Position numbers and translations under genes: made by a program. A stretch of 64,000 nt of DNA from Acidobacteriaceae bacterium KBS 89 (GTDB lineage: Bacteria > Acidobacteriota > Terriglobia > Terriglobales > Acidobacteriaceae): NCBI GenBank assembly GCA_000381605.1, contig KB906759.1:124001-188000 (forward strand). Direction: 5' to 3'. Shown here one piece after another: positions 8,582 through 17,736 of this stretch. How positions within the stretch are numbered: position 1 is the stretch's first letter; every line of letters starts with the position of its first letter. Below the pieces are notes generated by a model that saw only the letters and a program-made list of their open reading frames with translations, did no database searches and was not told the DNA's origin.

Positions 8582-11500
8582 TTAGAACTGGAATTGGAGC
8601 GATGCCTGCAAGTTACGTGGGTTGCCGACGACGGAGGTGATCGATCCGACTTGCGCCGTGCCGACCGTGGGGTTCGGGTAACCGAACTGCGGATGGTTGA
8701 AGACGTTGAACGCCTCAAACCGGAACTGGAAGTACATCTGCTCGTGGACCGGGAATGACTTGAAGATCGACATGTCGACGTTCGTTCTTCCGGGGCCAAT
8801 CAGAGAGTTGCGACCCGCATTGCCATAGGTATACTGCGCCGGCGAAGAAAATGCCGATGCACTAAACCAGTTGGTGAGTGTTTTCGGGTAGGCAACTGTC
8901 CCTGTCTTATTTGGACGGCTCCCCGTACCCGTATTGGTGGTTGAAGTACCCAGAACCGGCGAGAAGTAGAGGCCCGACTGAGTGAACAACAGGCCGTTGG
9001 TCTGCCATCCTCCGAGGAACCAATCGGTGGGACCACCCTTGTTGAGGAAATGCTGTCCTTTGCCGAATGGCAGCTGCCACAGGTAAGTGAAGGTAAGCCT
9101 GGTACGTTGATCGAAGCTCGAGTTACTGCGCTCCGCTCTCAAGTTGCGAGGGTCCTGGGGTGTTGGCCCGGGAAGGCCGCCTCCAAAGTCGAGCGGAGTG
9201 TTGTCGATCGAGTGACCCCATGCGTAGCCTATCTGTGCGCTCACACCATGGCTGAGCCGCTTGTCCGCAACGAACTGCAGCGCATAGTAGTCGCCTAGTC
9301 CGTTCGAAACAGCGTAGTTGACATCGCTGACAAGTGGATTGATGCCGAACAATGGACGCCGAGTGTTCAAGGCAGTAGCACCCGGTATCGCCTGGTTGAT
9401 GTTGTAGGTGTTGTAGATGCGACGGCCGAGATTACCGACGGTGTAAAGCTTCAGGACCGTGTTGATCTTCGAAATTTCATACTCCGTGCCAAAGTTGAAC
9501 TGTTCGGCATAACCCGGACGGAAGTTTGGCGAGATCGAGGACTGTGAACCTGTCGGGTTATCCGCCAACGCGAAGTTGACGGTAGGCAACGCGGGAAATC
9601 CCTGGCTTACTGTCGTTCCAGGAGTAATGTCGCCCGGCGAGACGCTGCTCGTCAGACCGAATGGAATATTCCTGGCGAGACGCATGTTGAGCGCTTCACT
9701 ACCCGATGCGTTGTAGAAGAGGCCAAATCCACCTCGAATCACGGTATTGGGCAACACTTGATAGGCGAAACCCACGCGAGGGCCCCAGTTAGGTTTGTAG
9801 GGCAGGACCCCTGCAGTGATGCTGACGCCGTTTCGTCCGGCAACATCCATCTTTCCGGTAGCTGGATTGAAGTTTGCCCAGCGGTTCAGTACCTCGCTCG
9901 GCGGGCTGAAGTAGTCCCAACGCAGGCCATAGTTCAGTGTCAACTTCCTTGTCACCCGCCAGTCGTCCGCTACATAAGTGCCGTACTCGTTCATGCGGAT
10001 TCCGGGGAACGGGAACGTGTAGTCGTGACCGATCAAGGTGGGGTATCCAAGCAGCAAACTGGCGGCACTGTCTCCGCCGCTGCCGGCGGGGTTTCTCGAA
10101 TCCGTCAATGCCGGGGAGAAGTTGAACCGTCCGTTACCCATGTTGGTCTGGTAAATCGTCAGCTGCCTGCGACGAAAATCTATCCCAAGCTTGATCGTGT
10201 GAGATCCTTTGGTCCATACCAGGTTGTCGAATATCTGGAATGTATTTTCACGCCGGTTGAGTGGCAGAGAGCGCGTCTGGCCAACACCGAGATAAGTGGA
10301 TGGCGAGAAGATCGTTATGTTCTGTTCGCGGGGGGTTACGTTCGCGTTCGGAATGCCGAGCTGATTGCCCAGACCGCCGTTGGGCACGAAGTCAGCGGGA
10401 ACATAGTCCAACTTATATCGGCTAAAGCCGAACCGGATATCGTTGACAATGGTTGGAGTGAAGACTCTGGTGTAACCCAAGGCGGTTTGTGACGTTGGCG
10501 TGGCAGACGTGCCGGCAAACGACGCTTCGTCGCTGAGATGGACAGGGGTGGAAATTCCTGGAATCGTCGTTACTGGATAGGTGCTTGGAGCAATGTTTGT
10601 GGTGCTTTGGTAAGAATATCTGCCAAAGATGAGATCTTTTTGCGTAAGTTGCTCGTCCATTCGGCCGTCGAAGGAGTTCGCGTTCTGACTCTGAAGCAGA
10701 TTGGACGAATAGTTATTAAAACGGCCAGTACTTGTCGGCAAAGGATATGCGTTGATCATCTTTACCGAGATCGGATCACGGCGATTCAATGGGATGAAGT
10801 TGTTGGGAAAGGCAGTGCGAAGGAATCCGCCTGGAACTGCTGGATTCGGCACGGTGGTTAGTGGGTCGTAGATATTAGCGACACCCGAAGTCGTCTCGAC
10901 CTCGCTAAAGTCTCCTGTGCGCTCCTTCAACGTTGGAACGTTGCCGAGGATAAACGACTGGGTGGTATTTCGGAAGCCTTCATAGTCAGCGAAGAAGAAG
11001 GTCCGATTCTTGCCGTTGTAGAGCTTCGGTATGATGACGGGGCCGCCGACGGAAAAGCCGAATTGGTTGAGCCGGAAAGATGGGAACGGAGATGGCGGTC
11101 TGTTGAAGTAGCTGCGCGCGTCGACGGCAGAATTCCGAATGTATTCAAAGACGCTTCCATGCAACTGGTTCGTGCCAGACTTTGTGATGACATCAATGAC
11201 TGCGCCGGAGTTGCGGCCAATGTCGGCACTGTAAAGGTTAGTCTGGATCTTGAACTCACGTACCGACGCTACAGGGGGGCGGACCACGATGGATAGAGTG
11301 AGCCGCTCATTGTCGTCCACGCCGTCGATCAAAAAGTTGTTATCGCCTTCACGGTTGCCGTTGGAGAAGATCTCCGACGCCGGCCGCCTATTATCCGGGC
11401 GCGTTCCGCTCTCGATGGTACCCGTGGCAGACTGTCCGACGCCGGTGACTCCCGGGCTTAGCGTCGCCAATTGGGTAAAATTGCGGCCATTCAAGGGCAG

Positions 11501-11926
11501 CTGGTTGACCATCTGCTGGCCGATGACTGTGCCGACTGACGAAGACTCCGATTCTAGGAGAGGGGCCTGACTGACGACTTCGACGGTCTCCGTTTGCGCT
11601 CCGACCTTGAGGGTCAGGTCCATTTGCGCCTGCTGGTTGACCTGGAGGCTCAAGCCAGTTTGCACGAGCTTACTGAAGCCCTTGGCCTCCACAGTGATGG
11701 TGTAGTCGCCCGGGGGAAGCTGGCCGACCACATAGTGACCGTTTTTTTCGCTGACCGTGCTGTGCGCGATGTTCGTCGCGATGTTGTTAACGACTACCTG
11801 GGCGCCTGCAACAACGGCGCCGGAGGCGTCCTCAACGGTGCCGGACAACTCTGCAGTCGTGGCTTGGCCGAAGCCCCGCAGGCTTAGCAACAGAATCACT
11901 GCTATCAAACCAAATGTCTTTCGCAA
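8582..11926 (-). CDS. Oar-like TonB-dependent outer-membrane receptor
   Basis: Large outer-membrane beta-barrel, probably for uptake of oligosaccharides or other bulky ligands. An ATG at 11941 is possible, but its codons 2-3 form AGGAGA, a good SD for the TTG at 11926, which places the start directly before the signal peptide (MRKTFGLIAVILLLSLRG). After cleavage comes a carboxypeptidase-regulatory-like beta-sandwich (AELSGTVEDASGAVVAGAQV to VEAKGFSK, about residues 25-105), a plug with LPLNGRNFTQL and ITKSGTNQLHGS, then the barrel ending in an aromatic residue (LQFQF). Divergent from the IclR gene; the substrate may be related to galactonate because the dgo genes follow. Confidence 0.88.
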   Translation of the reverse strand: MRKTFGLIAVILLLSLRGFGQATTAELSGTVEDASGAVVAGAQVVVNNIATNIAHSTVSEKNGHYVVGQLPPGDYTITVEAKGFSKLVQTGLSLQVNQQAQMDLTLKVGAQTETVEVVSQAPLLESESSSVGTVIGQQMVNQLPLNGRNFTQLATLSPGVTGVGQSATGTIESGTRPDNRRPASEIFSNGNREGDNNFLIDGVDDNERLTLSIVVRPPVASVREFKIQTNLYSADIGRNSGAVIDVITKSGTNQLHGSVFEYIRNSAVDARSYFNRPPSPFPSFRLNQFGFSVGGPVIIPKLYNGKNRTFFFADYEGFRNTTQSFILGNVPTLKERTGDFSEVETTSGVANIYDPLTTVPNPAVPGGFLRTAFPNNFIPLNRRDPISVKMINAYPLPTSTGRFNNYSSNLLQSQNANSFDGRMDEQLTQKDLIFGRYSYQSTTNIAPSTYPVTTIPGISTPVHLSDEASFAGTSATPTSQTALGYTRVFTPTIVNDIRFGFSRYKLDYVPADFVPNGGLGNQLGIPNANVTPREQNITIFSPSTYLGVGQTRSLPLNRRENTFQIFDNLVWTKGSHTIKLGIDFRRRQLTIYQTNMGNGRFNFSPALTDSRNPAGSGGDSAASLLLGYPTLIGHDYTFPFPGIRMNEYGTYVADDWRVTRKLTLNYGLRWDYFSPPSEVLNRWANFNPATGKMDVAGRNGVSITAGVLPYKPNWGPRVGFAYQVLPNTVIRGGFGLFYNASGSEALNMRLARNIPFGLTSSVSPGDITPGTTVSQGFPALPTVNFALADNPTGSQSSISPNFRPGYAEQFNFGTEYEISKINTVLKLYTVGNLGRRIYNTYNINQAIPGATALNTRRPLFGINPLVSDVNYAVSNGLGDYYALQFVADKRLSHGVSAQIGYAWGHSIDNTPLDFGGGLPGPTPQDPRNLRAERSNSSFDQRTRLTFTYLWQLPFGKGQHFLNKGGPTDWFLGGWQTNGLLFTQSGLYFSPVLGTSTTNTGTGSRPNKTGTVAYPKTLTNWFSASAFSSPAQYTYGNAGRNSLIGPGRTNVDMSIFKSFPVHEQMYFQFRFEAFNVFNHPQFGYPNPTVGTAQVGSITSVVGNPRNLQASLQFQF

Positions 11927-11941
11927 TTCAGTTCTCCTCAT

Positions 11942-12140
11942 CCCAGCCAGAGCCAGAACCCCTTGAATTTGGTGCGCCGATCACTCTATAGTGCGAAATA
12001 GAAAAAAAGCAATACATTATTGAACCAAGTTTCATATTTGTGATGGGCGGACCAATTTATGACTCAAAAAGGTATCCTGAGCAAATGCGATCGATATCGG
12101 CTACTATGGACTGGTCGTACGCTTTTCAGGTCAACTTTCT
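11942..12140. promoter_or_regulatory. divergent promoter region, receptor / iclR
   Basis: For the minus-strand receptor, TTGCTT (12007-12012) and TATAGA (11985-11990) with a 16-bp spacer make a plausible sigma-70 promoter. CAATA-CAT-TATTG (12010-12022) is an inverted repeat over the -35, directly followed by TGAACCAAGTTTCA, which loosely resembles the TGAAAC/GTTTCA operators of KdgR-type IclR regulators. This is inferred and weak. Confidence 0.35.
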
Positions 12141-12953
12141 ATGCTTAAAGCCAAGAGCCCACGTAACTTAAGAGCCAAGAGCGTCGAAGAGCCTCGGGAC
12201 AAGTACTTCTCCCGCGCAGTGAGTAAAGCTCTGGAGGTCCTGGAATTTCTTCAGACTGAGACAAACGCTCTATCGATGAACGAGATTGCGCAGCGTCTTC
12301 AACTTTCCAAGACATCGGCGTTCCGCCTGTTGCGGACGCTGGAAACAACTGGATATGTCGCGCTCGACGGCCGTGGGCAATATAAGCTCGCGCCAGGAAT
12401 TCACGCCGTAACGCCAACACAATGGCTCGGCAAGTTAGTTCGTGTCTCCTTGCCGCATATGCAGGCGTTGAACCTAGAGCGGGCTGAGACGGTAAGCCTG
12501 GCGGCGCTGTTTGAAAACCGGGTGGAAGTAGTCGCTGTGCTCGAAAGCCCGCATGATATTCGAATGAGCAATGTGGTCGGTCACATTTTGCCGCCTAATG
12601 CCAGTTCTCTGGGAAAGGTGATTACTGCTTTTCAGCCGCCTGTGCCACGGGAACGGTTGCTACGGAGCTTCAAAATCTATCGATTCACCGATCAGACTAT
12701 TACTGACCAGAAAGATTTGAGCCGGGAGTACGAGAACATACGACTTCAAAAATTTGCGATCGATCGCGAAGAATGCGCTCCTGGCGGAATCTGTTTCTCT
12801 GTGCCGATCTTCGGAGCAGGCGGTCAGGTTTCTGCGGCGATCAGTCTGTCGATGCCAAAGACGCGCCTTCGCGATGCGCAACAGGAAAAAGAGATTATTG
12901 CCGCTCTTCGCACCACGGCGGATCAGCTCGCAGTCGATTTTGAGAGCGCTTAG
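12141..12953 (+). CDS. IclR-family transcriptional regulator
   Basis: A 270-residue cytoplasmic DNA-binding regulator. The N-terminal winged helix-turn-helix spans about residues 25-85 (ALEVLEFLQTETNALSMNEIAQRL, then LSKTSAFRLLRTLETTGYV). The C-terminal effector domain includes MSNVVGHILPPNASSLGKV and EECAPGGICFSVPIF, close to the family consensus. IclR proteins control catabolic operons in response to small acids, including sugar acids (KdgR) and aromatics (PcaR, PobR). It stands between the dgo/receptor unit and the plus-strand cupin cluster and could control either or both. The start is the first ATG of the frame; a later one is possible because no strong SD is seen. Confidence 0.9.
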   Translation: MLKAKSPRNLRAKSVEEPRDKYFSRAVSKALEVLEFLQTETNALSMNEIAQRLQLSKTSAFRLLRTLETTGYVALDGRGQYKLAPGIHAVTPTQWLGKLVRVSLPHMQALNLERAETVSLAALFENRVEVVAVLESPHDIRMSNVVGHILPPNASSLGKVITAFQPPVPRERLLRSFKIYRFTDQTITDQKDLSREYENIRLQKFAIDREECAPGGICFSVPIFGAGGQVSAAISLSMPKTRLRDAQQEKEIIAALRTTADQLAVDFESA

Positions 12954-13126
12954 CCGAAACTCATCCCGTAGGTCGGGACGTGATCGCGAATGATCTCTTC
13001 TTTCATCTAAGGCCAGTACGGTGCCTCAATCCAGGTGCGGTTTAAATCACTACGGGGGCCGTCAGCCCCTGTGCAGTTCGCCAAAGATGCCGGCGAGCGG
13101 CTCCCACTGTATCGCGATCCGCTGAA

Positions 13127-13155
13127 TCACTTTATTGGATCAAATTTCACTTTAT
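13127..13155 (+). promoter_or_regulatory. 9-bp direct repeat, 20-bp period, upstream of the cupin promoter
   Basis: TCACTTTAT occurs at 13127-13135 and 13147-13155, exactly 20 bp apart, two helical turns, ending 22 bp before the -35 box. The arrangement fits an activator or a tandem-dimer operator; the nearby IclR protein is a candidate ligand. It may be chance, as the repeats are AT-rich. Confidence 0.4.
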
Positions 13156-13177
13156 GAAGTTCTGTTGCACTTTTTGC

Positions 13178-13205
13178 TTGACGCTCCTCATTCGCTGCAT
13201 ATAAT
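13178..13205 (+). promoter_or_regulatory. sigma-70 promoter of the cupin cluster
   Basis: TTGACG (13178-13183), a 16-bp spacer and a perfect TATAAT (13200-13205). Transcription would start near 13212, upstream of the preferred start codon at 13262. Confidence 0.65.
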
Positions 13206-13261
13206 TCCCGCTGTCGCGAACATTGATGTCGCGAACTTCTCAAAAAGAGTACCGGGACACA

Positions 13262-14161
13262 ATGCGACGCAACTATCAGCTTCAAACCTTGGTTGTTTTT
13301 TCAGCTTTTCTGGCCTCCACTTCCTACGCCCAGACTCAGCTCGCGGCCCGAATCGGCCACACCGACCCCAGCAAATACAAACACAGCCGCTCTCATGAAA
13401 GCGCCGGTGACATGGCTTGTATGTTGCTGGTACCTCCCACGGCGATGGACATCAATCTGAATTTCATGCACCGGTGTCAGATCATGCCCGGCGGAGGTGT
13501 GGGACATCATTTCCATAACTCGACTGAAGAGATGTTCATCGTCTTCGACGGCCAGGCGGAGTTCACCGTCGATGGCCGCACTTCGGTTCTCCATGGAACG
13601 GTCGGGGCACCGGTTCGGATGGGCCACTCGCACGCCATCTACAATCCGTCGGACAAGCCTGTTGAGTTCATGAACATCAATATCGCGTCTATCAAGGGCC
13701 ATTACGACGCCTTTAATTTGGCCGATGCGCGCGTCGGAGCGCCTAAAGATGCCGTACCAGTTTTCATGACAATGAATCTGGACAAGGCATTGCTAACCCC
13801 AGAGCAGAGCTACCACGGGGGCCAGGGAACAGTACGATATCGGCGCGCATTGGATTCAGATGTTTTTCTGACCAACTGGGCGTATGTCGACCACCTTTTG
13901 ATTCCTGCCGGTGCATCGGACGGACTGCATCGCCACAAAGGCGTCGAAGAGATCTACTACGTGCTCAATGGAGATGGTCAGGTTCAAGTCAACGGCGAAA
14001 CAGCCCCAATTCATAAAGGTGACGCCGTACCAGTTCGCTTTAACGAAGCCCACTCTTTGGTAAATAGCGGCACTGGAGATCTGGAGCTGATGATTGTTGG
14101 AGTTTCCGCCCAAAAGAATGCCCTGGATACAGAGTTGGGCGAGGCGACAAGAGCGCATTGA
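13262..14161 (+). CDS. exported two-domain cupin protein
   Basis: About 299 residues with a Sec signal (LVVFSAFLASTSYA, then QTQL) and two cupin barrels. The frame opens at 13223, but ATG 13262 places the signal peptide at the N-terminus. Cupin 1 has GGGVGHHFHN-STEEMFIVFDG (two His plus Glu) and GHSHAIYN. Cupin 2 has DGLHRHKGVEEIYYVLNGDG with two His and Glu, and FNEAHS. Both metal sites look intact, so an enzymatic role is possible (isomerase or dioxygenase types share this fold). First gene behind the 13178 promoter and paralogous to the next gene. Substrate unknown. Confidence 0.8.
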   Translation: MRRNYQLQTLVVFSAFLASTSYAQTQLAARIGHTDPSKYKHSRSHESAGDMACMLLVPPTAMDINLNFMHRCQIMPGGGVGHHFHNSTEEMFIVFDGQAEFTVDGRTSVLHGTVGAPVRMGHSHAIYNPSDKPVEFMNINIASIKGHYDAFNLADARVGAPKDAVPVFMTMNLDKALLTPEQSYHGGQGTVRYRRALDSDVFLTNWAYVDHLLIPAGASDGLHRHKGVEEIYYVLNGDGQVQVNGETAPIHKGDAVPVRFNEAHSLVNSGTGDLELMIVGVSAQKNALDTELGEATRAH

Positions 14162-14299
14162 TGCAAGTCCGGCCGCAGTTGGGAACATGGCCCTTACTGC
14201 GCATCCTTGGCCCGTTTTCTGTGAATCGACAATGACGTTCCAGACCGAAAATTGAACCTCTACAAAACTGTCTATCAGCCAAGAAACCAGGAGACACAG

Positions 14300-15262
14300 A
14301 TGGTCAACAGATTCATCCAAATGGCACTGGCCCTTCCGCTGCTCTGTCCTGTAGCAGCCCATGCGCAACAGAGCGCGTCGTCCTCGTCAGTGCCCCTAGC
14401 ACAACGGATCGCCCACACTGATCCAGCAAAATATCGCCATATAGCTTCGGTACACAATGGTGCGGGTCCGATGGACTACATGCCGCTGTACGATACGCGG
14501 AGTCCGGATGTTGCAAAGTTCAACCTCGGTACAAATCTGTTCTTCCTCCACCGAGGCATCATTCCGCCGGGAGGCGGCATTGGAGCGCATTTCCACAATC
14601 ACTGTGAAGAGATGTTCGTCATCTTCGACGGCGAAGCACAGTTCACAATTGACGGACGCACTTCCCTGCTGAAAGGCCCCGCCGGCGCTCCAACGCGTTT
14701 AGGCCACTCGCACGCGATTTACAACTCTTCCAACAAGACCGTTCAGTGGATGAATATCAACATTGGATTGACGCATGACTTTTACGATGCCTCCAATCTC
14801 GACGATTCCCGCGTAGGCGCCTCGCTGGATACGGTGCCGACGTTTATTACCATGCATCTTGATCGGTCCCTCCTCAAACCTGTGGAGCATCTGAATGGCG
14901 GTACGGGTACCGTTCAGTATCGGCGTGCTCTCGATCCGTCCGTCTTTTTCTCTCCGTGGGCGTATGTCGACCATCTTCTTCTTCCTCCCGAGAGTTCGGT
15001 TGGTCCAACTACTGAGCCGGATATGAGCGCGGTTTACTATGTCCTCGGTGGAGACGGCACAGTCAAACTCGGATCGGAGACAGCGGAGATCCATGGCGGG
15101 GATGCGATCCCGGTTGGACTGAATGAGACAAAATCGTTCACTAATTCGGGCAGTGCTCCGCTAGAATTCATGGTCATCGGAATTGCCCGCAACATGGCGG
15201 CGAAGGAAGCCTTTATGACTTCGCCTCTCGGTATGACGGGAGTTCCTCGGCCTTCACGGTAG
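14300..15262 (+). CDS. exported two-domain cupin protein, paralogue with degenerate second metal site
   Basis: 320 residues. The ATG at 14300 has AGGAG (14289-14293) 6 bp upstream and begins a Sec signal peptide (FIQMALALPLLCPVAAHAQQ). It is colinear with the preceding protein, sharing LAQRIAHTDPAKYRH, the EEMFVIFDGEAQFTIDGRTS block and GTVQYRRALD. The first cupin keeps GAHFHNHCEEMF. In the second cupin the His-x-His and Glu ligands of the sister protein are replaced (VGPTTEPDMSAVYYVLGGDG), so that barrel probably binds no metal. The pair looks like a tandem duplication followed by specialisation, possibly acting as a heteromer. Confidence 0.8.
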   Translation: MVNRFIQMALALPLLCPVAAHAQQSASSSSVPLAQRIAHTDPAKYRHIASVHNGAGPMDYMPLYDTRSPDVAKFNLGTNLFFLHRGIIPPGGGIGAHFHNHCEEMFVIFDGEAQFTIDGRTSLLKGPAGAPTRLGHSHAIYNSSNKTVQWMNINIGLTHDFYDASNLDDSRVGASLDTVPTFITMHLDRSLLKPVEHLNGGTGTVQYRRALDPSVFFSPWAYVDHLLLPPESSVGPTTEPDMSAVYYVLGGDGTVKLGSETAEIHGGDAIPVGLNETKSFTNSGSAPLEFMVIGIARNMAAKEAFMTSPLGMTGVPRPSR

Positions 15263-15317
15263 AAACATACCTTCGTCGCTACAGAGAGATCACGAACGAA
15301 ATTCAAGGAGATACGGA

Positions 15318-16061
15318 ATGCCTAAAGTAATTGATGCTCACGCTCACCTGGGAGAATGTTGCGTCTTCGGCTTATACAGCACCGAAGAAGAGATGATTCG
15401 GAGAATGGACGAGTGTGGAGTCGACGCAACGATCGTGCAGCCGTATCCGGGAGCAAAGGATTTCAAGAAGAGGCACGATGAGATCGCGGAATTGTGTGCA
15501 AAGCACCCAGGCCGCTTCTTTGGCCTGGCCAGCTTGAGTCCGCACACTACGCGAGATAAGTACCAGCGTGAAGTCGAACGTTGTGTGAAGGAATTGAAGT
15601 TTGTCGGAGTGAAACTGCACACGATCGGACATGGTGTTAACCCGCTAACGGAAGACGGCGACTTGGTGTTTGCGACCGCATTCGAGTTGGGGATTCCAGC
15701 GATGGTCCACACAGGGGCAGGTATTCCCTTCTCCCTGCCGGCGCTTTGTATTCCAGCGGCGAATAAATATCCGGATCTGAAAATCGTTCTGGCGCATGCC
15801 GGCGGCGGAATCGTCTCTGCTGAAGCTCAGGTAGCTGCCTCCATCTGCAACAATCTCTACCTTGAGACTTCATGGTGCCTCGGGGAAGACATTCGATGGA
15901 TGATCTCGACCATCGGGTCGAATAGAGTGATGATGGGTGCCGATCTTCCCAGCAACGTTCCGGTCGAGTTTGCGAAGTACCGTGCTCTCGATCTGGAGCC
16001 GGATGTCTACAACAAAGTAATGGGCACGACGGCCGTCGACGTATTCAATCTGAAATGGTGA
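15318..16061 (+). CDS. amidohydrolase family 2 (TIM-barrel metal-dependent hydrolase)
   Basis: 247 residues, cytoplasmic, no signal peptide, start ATG behind AAGGAGATACGG. The metal-site pattern of COG2159-type enzymes is present: DAHAHLG at residues 6-12, VHTGAG, LAHAGGG and a late Asp in MGADLPSN. Members hydrolyse lactones or amides or decarboxylate aromatic acids, so the reaction cannot be fixed; the short length is usual for the lactonase-like subgroup. It sits between the cupins and the ABM gene, whose GTG/ATG start overlaps or nearly touches the stop, showing an operon. Confidence 0.82.
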   Translation: MPKVIDAHAHLGECCVFGLYSTEEEMIRRMDECGVDATIVQPYPGAKDFKKRHDEIAELCAKHPGRFFGLASLSPHTTRDKYQREVERCVKELKFVGVKLHTIGHGVNPLTEDGDLVFATAFELGIPAMVHTGAGIPFSLPALCIPAANKYPDLKIVLAHAGGGIVSAEAQVAASICNNLYLETSWCLGEDIRWMISTIGSNRVMMGADLPSNVPVEFAKYRALDLEPDVYNKVMGTTAVDVFNLKW

Positions 16062-16068
16062 GGTGATC

Positions 16069-16353
16069 ATGTTCGTGCTGCACATTGAACTCAAGGTAAA
16101 GCCAGGTCTGCAGCAGACCTTGGAGAAAACCTTTCTCGAAAAATTTCGCCCTGTGATCTCCGTGCAGGAAGGTTTCAGTGCGGCGCAATTGCTCCGCTCA
16201 AACGACGATGATACGAACTACCGGCTGAGTCTCGCTTTCGACCGCCAGGCATCGCAACAGAAATGGGTCGCAACTGACCTGCACCAGGAAGTTTGGCCGG
16301 CAATCTCCGATCAGTGCGCGGAGTTCTCTGTCCAGGGCTACAGCACGGTGTAA
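16069..16353 (+). CDS. ABM-family (antibiotic biosynthesis monooxygenase-like) small protein
   Basis: 94 residues with the ferredoxin-like alpha/beta pattern of the ABM superfamily: an initial strand (VLHIELKVKPG), a helix (LQQTLEKTFLEKFRPVI), EGFSAAQLLRS and a strand with YRLSLAFDRQAS. A GTG at 16063 is in frame, but the ATG at 16069 is better spaced from GAGGTG. It follows the amidohydrolase by 7 bp. Homologues act as cofactorless quinol monooxygenases or as sugar mutarotase-like isomerases (L-rhamnose mutarotase fold); which applies here is unknown. Confidence 0.75.
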   Translation: MFVLHIELKVKPGLQQTLEKTFLEKFRPVISVQEGFSAAQLLRSNDDDTNYRLSLAFDRQASQQKWVATDLHQEVWPAISDQCAEFSVQGYSTV

Positions 16354-16374
16354 GAGCCAAGTGCAAGGAGTGTT

Positions 16375-17724
16375 ATGGAGCGCGTCGTTCCGCAGTACGT
16401 AAGCCGTTCTGTTCCAGTGCCACTGAGCAACCGCGTGCCTTGGTATAAAAGCACATTTCCTACCTACGCCGGGATATTTCTCTGGGTCGGCTTCTATCTA
16501 AAAATTGCAGAACCAACCATCGGGTACGCAGACATCAGCGTTTGCCTGTGGGGCCTTCTGGTAGCTGGCCTGCTTTGCTTTGGACTCTACTATTACGTGC
16601 CAGCGACGCTGGGGATGCAAACTGGCCACCCCTTGTATGTGGTGGGAACTTCCACCTTTGGAACGACCGGTGGATACCTGATTCCTGGATTAATGATGGG
16701 CGCGCTCCAGATTGGTTGGGTGGCGGTAGTCGGCGCGGTCTCCGCCGACTTCATCATGAAGGGACTGAATCAAACATCTAGAACTCTGTCCAGCATCATC
16801 GTCATCGTGTGGATTTACAGCCTTGGCTGGGTGGCGATCAAAGGCATCCACTACGTCGGTCGCGTCGCCAAGTTCATGAACTGGGTTCCGCTGATCATGA
16901 TCCTCATCGTCTTTTACGCGAACAGGGACGGCATTGCGAACTATCAGCCAGCGCATCACGAAGGAACAATTGGTTTTCTCAATGTACTCACCATTGTGAT
17001 TGGATACTTTGCTACAGCAGGGGCAGCAGGCGCAGACTTCGGAATGAACAACGGCAATAAGAAAGATGTTCTCCTCGGCGGCATTTTTGGCATCGTTGGC
17101 GGCGCCTTGATCGCTGGCGGCCTGCCTATTCTTTCGGTGGCCGGTTATTTGGGTCGCGGCGCTGGTCCCCAAAGCTACGACTACACCGCCGCGATCTCAC
17201 GCGTAGGTGCTTTGGCTCCCGTAATGTTCTTCCTCTTCGCCATTGCTTCTATGGTGCCAACCTGCTTTTCATCGTTCATCGCATCCAACAGCTTCAGCAC
17301 GATGCTGCCGAAAATTCCTCGTACGGTTTCTACATTCGCTGCTCTCACTGTAAGCGTTCTCCTCGCCGTCACGGGGGTTGCCAATAACCTCGTGGGATTC
17401 TTCAGTCTCGTGGCCGCGTCCTTTGGCCCGATTTGCGGTGCTATGGCGGCCGATTACATCAGCTCCGGGAGACGATGGTCCGGGCCACGGCTCGGAATCA
17501 ACTGGGCAGGTTGCATTGCATGGCTCGTGGGCTTTCTCGTCGGAATCCCAGAACACCTTCCGGGAATACCTGCAGCGTGGGTTAAAGCTGACAACCCGTC
17601 CGGGCTCTACTCGTTCGTAGTAGGCTTCATCGTTTATCTGGTCCTGGCTAAAGCGGGGTTGCGTCCTCCCGTTGTGGAGAAGGCCTTAAGCACGACTGAC
17701 GCCCAACCACTTCAAACACGGTAG
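16375..17724 (+). CDS. NCS1-type permease (purine-cytosine permease family)
   Basis: Inner-membrane transporter of 449 residues with about 12 hydrophobic segments. SD AAGGAG precedes the ATG. Features of the PurCyt permease branch are YKSTFPTYAGIFLWVGFYLK in TM1, GHPLYVVGTSTFGTTGGY, the ATAGAAGADFGMN segment and GPICGAMAADYI. Known members import cytosine, hydantoins, allantoin or pyridoxine with H+ or Na+. The adjacent amidohydrolase would fit a cyclic amide, but the other neighbours suggest an acid or aromatic; the substrate is open. The C-terminus is hydrophilic. Confidence 0.85.
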   Translation: MERVVPQYVSRSVPVPLSNRVPWYKSTFPTYAGIFLWVGFYLKIAEPTIGYADISVCLWGLLVAGLLCFGLYYYVPATLGMQTGHPLYVVGTSTFGTTGGYLIPGLMMGALQIGWVAVVGAVSADFIMKGLNQTSRTLSSIIVIVWIYSLGWVAIKGIHYVGRVAKFMNWVPLIMILIVFYANRDGIANYQPAHHEGTIGFLNVLTIVIGYFATAGAAGADFGMNNGNKKDVLLGGIFGIVGGALIAGGLPILSVAGYLGRGAGPQSYDYTAAISRVGALAPVMFFLFAIASMVPTCFSSFIASNSFSTMLPKIPRTVSTFAALTVSVLLAVTGVANNLVGFFSLVAASFGPICGAMAADYISSGRRWSGPRLGINWAGCIAWLVGFLVGIPEHLPGIPAAWVKADNPSGLYSFVVGFIVYLVLAKAGLRPPVVEKALSTTDAQPLQTR

Positions 17725-17736
17725 ACGCGAGTAACT

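Noticed and set aside
13055..13069. GGGGC/GCCCC small hairpin after the IclR gene
   Set aside because: Only 5 bp of stem and no T-run; not enough for a terminator call.
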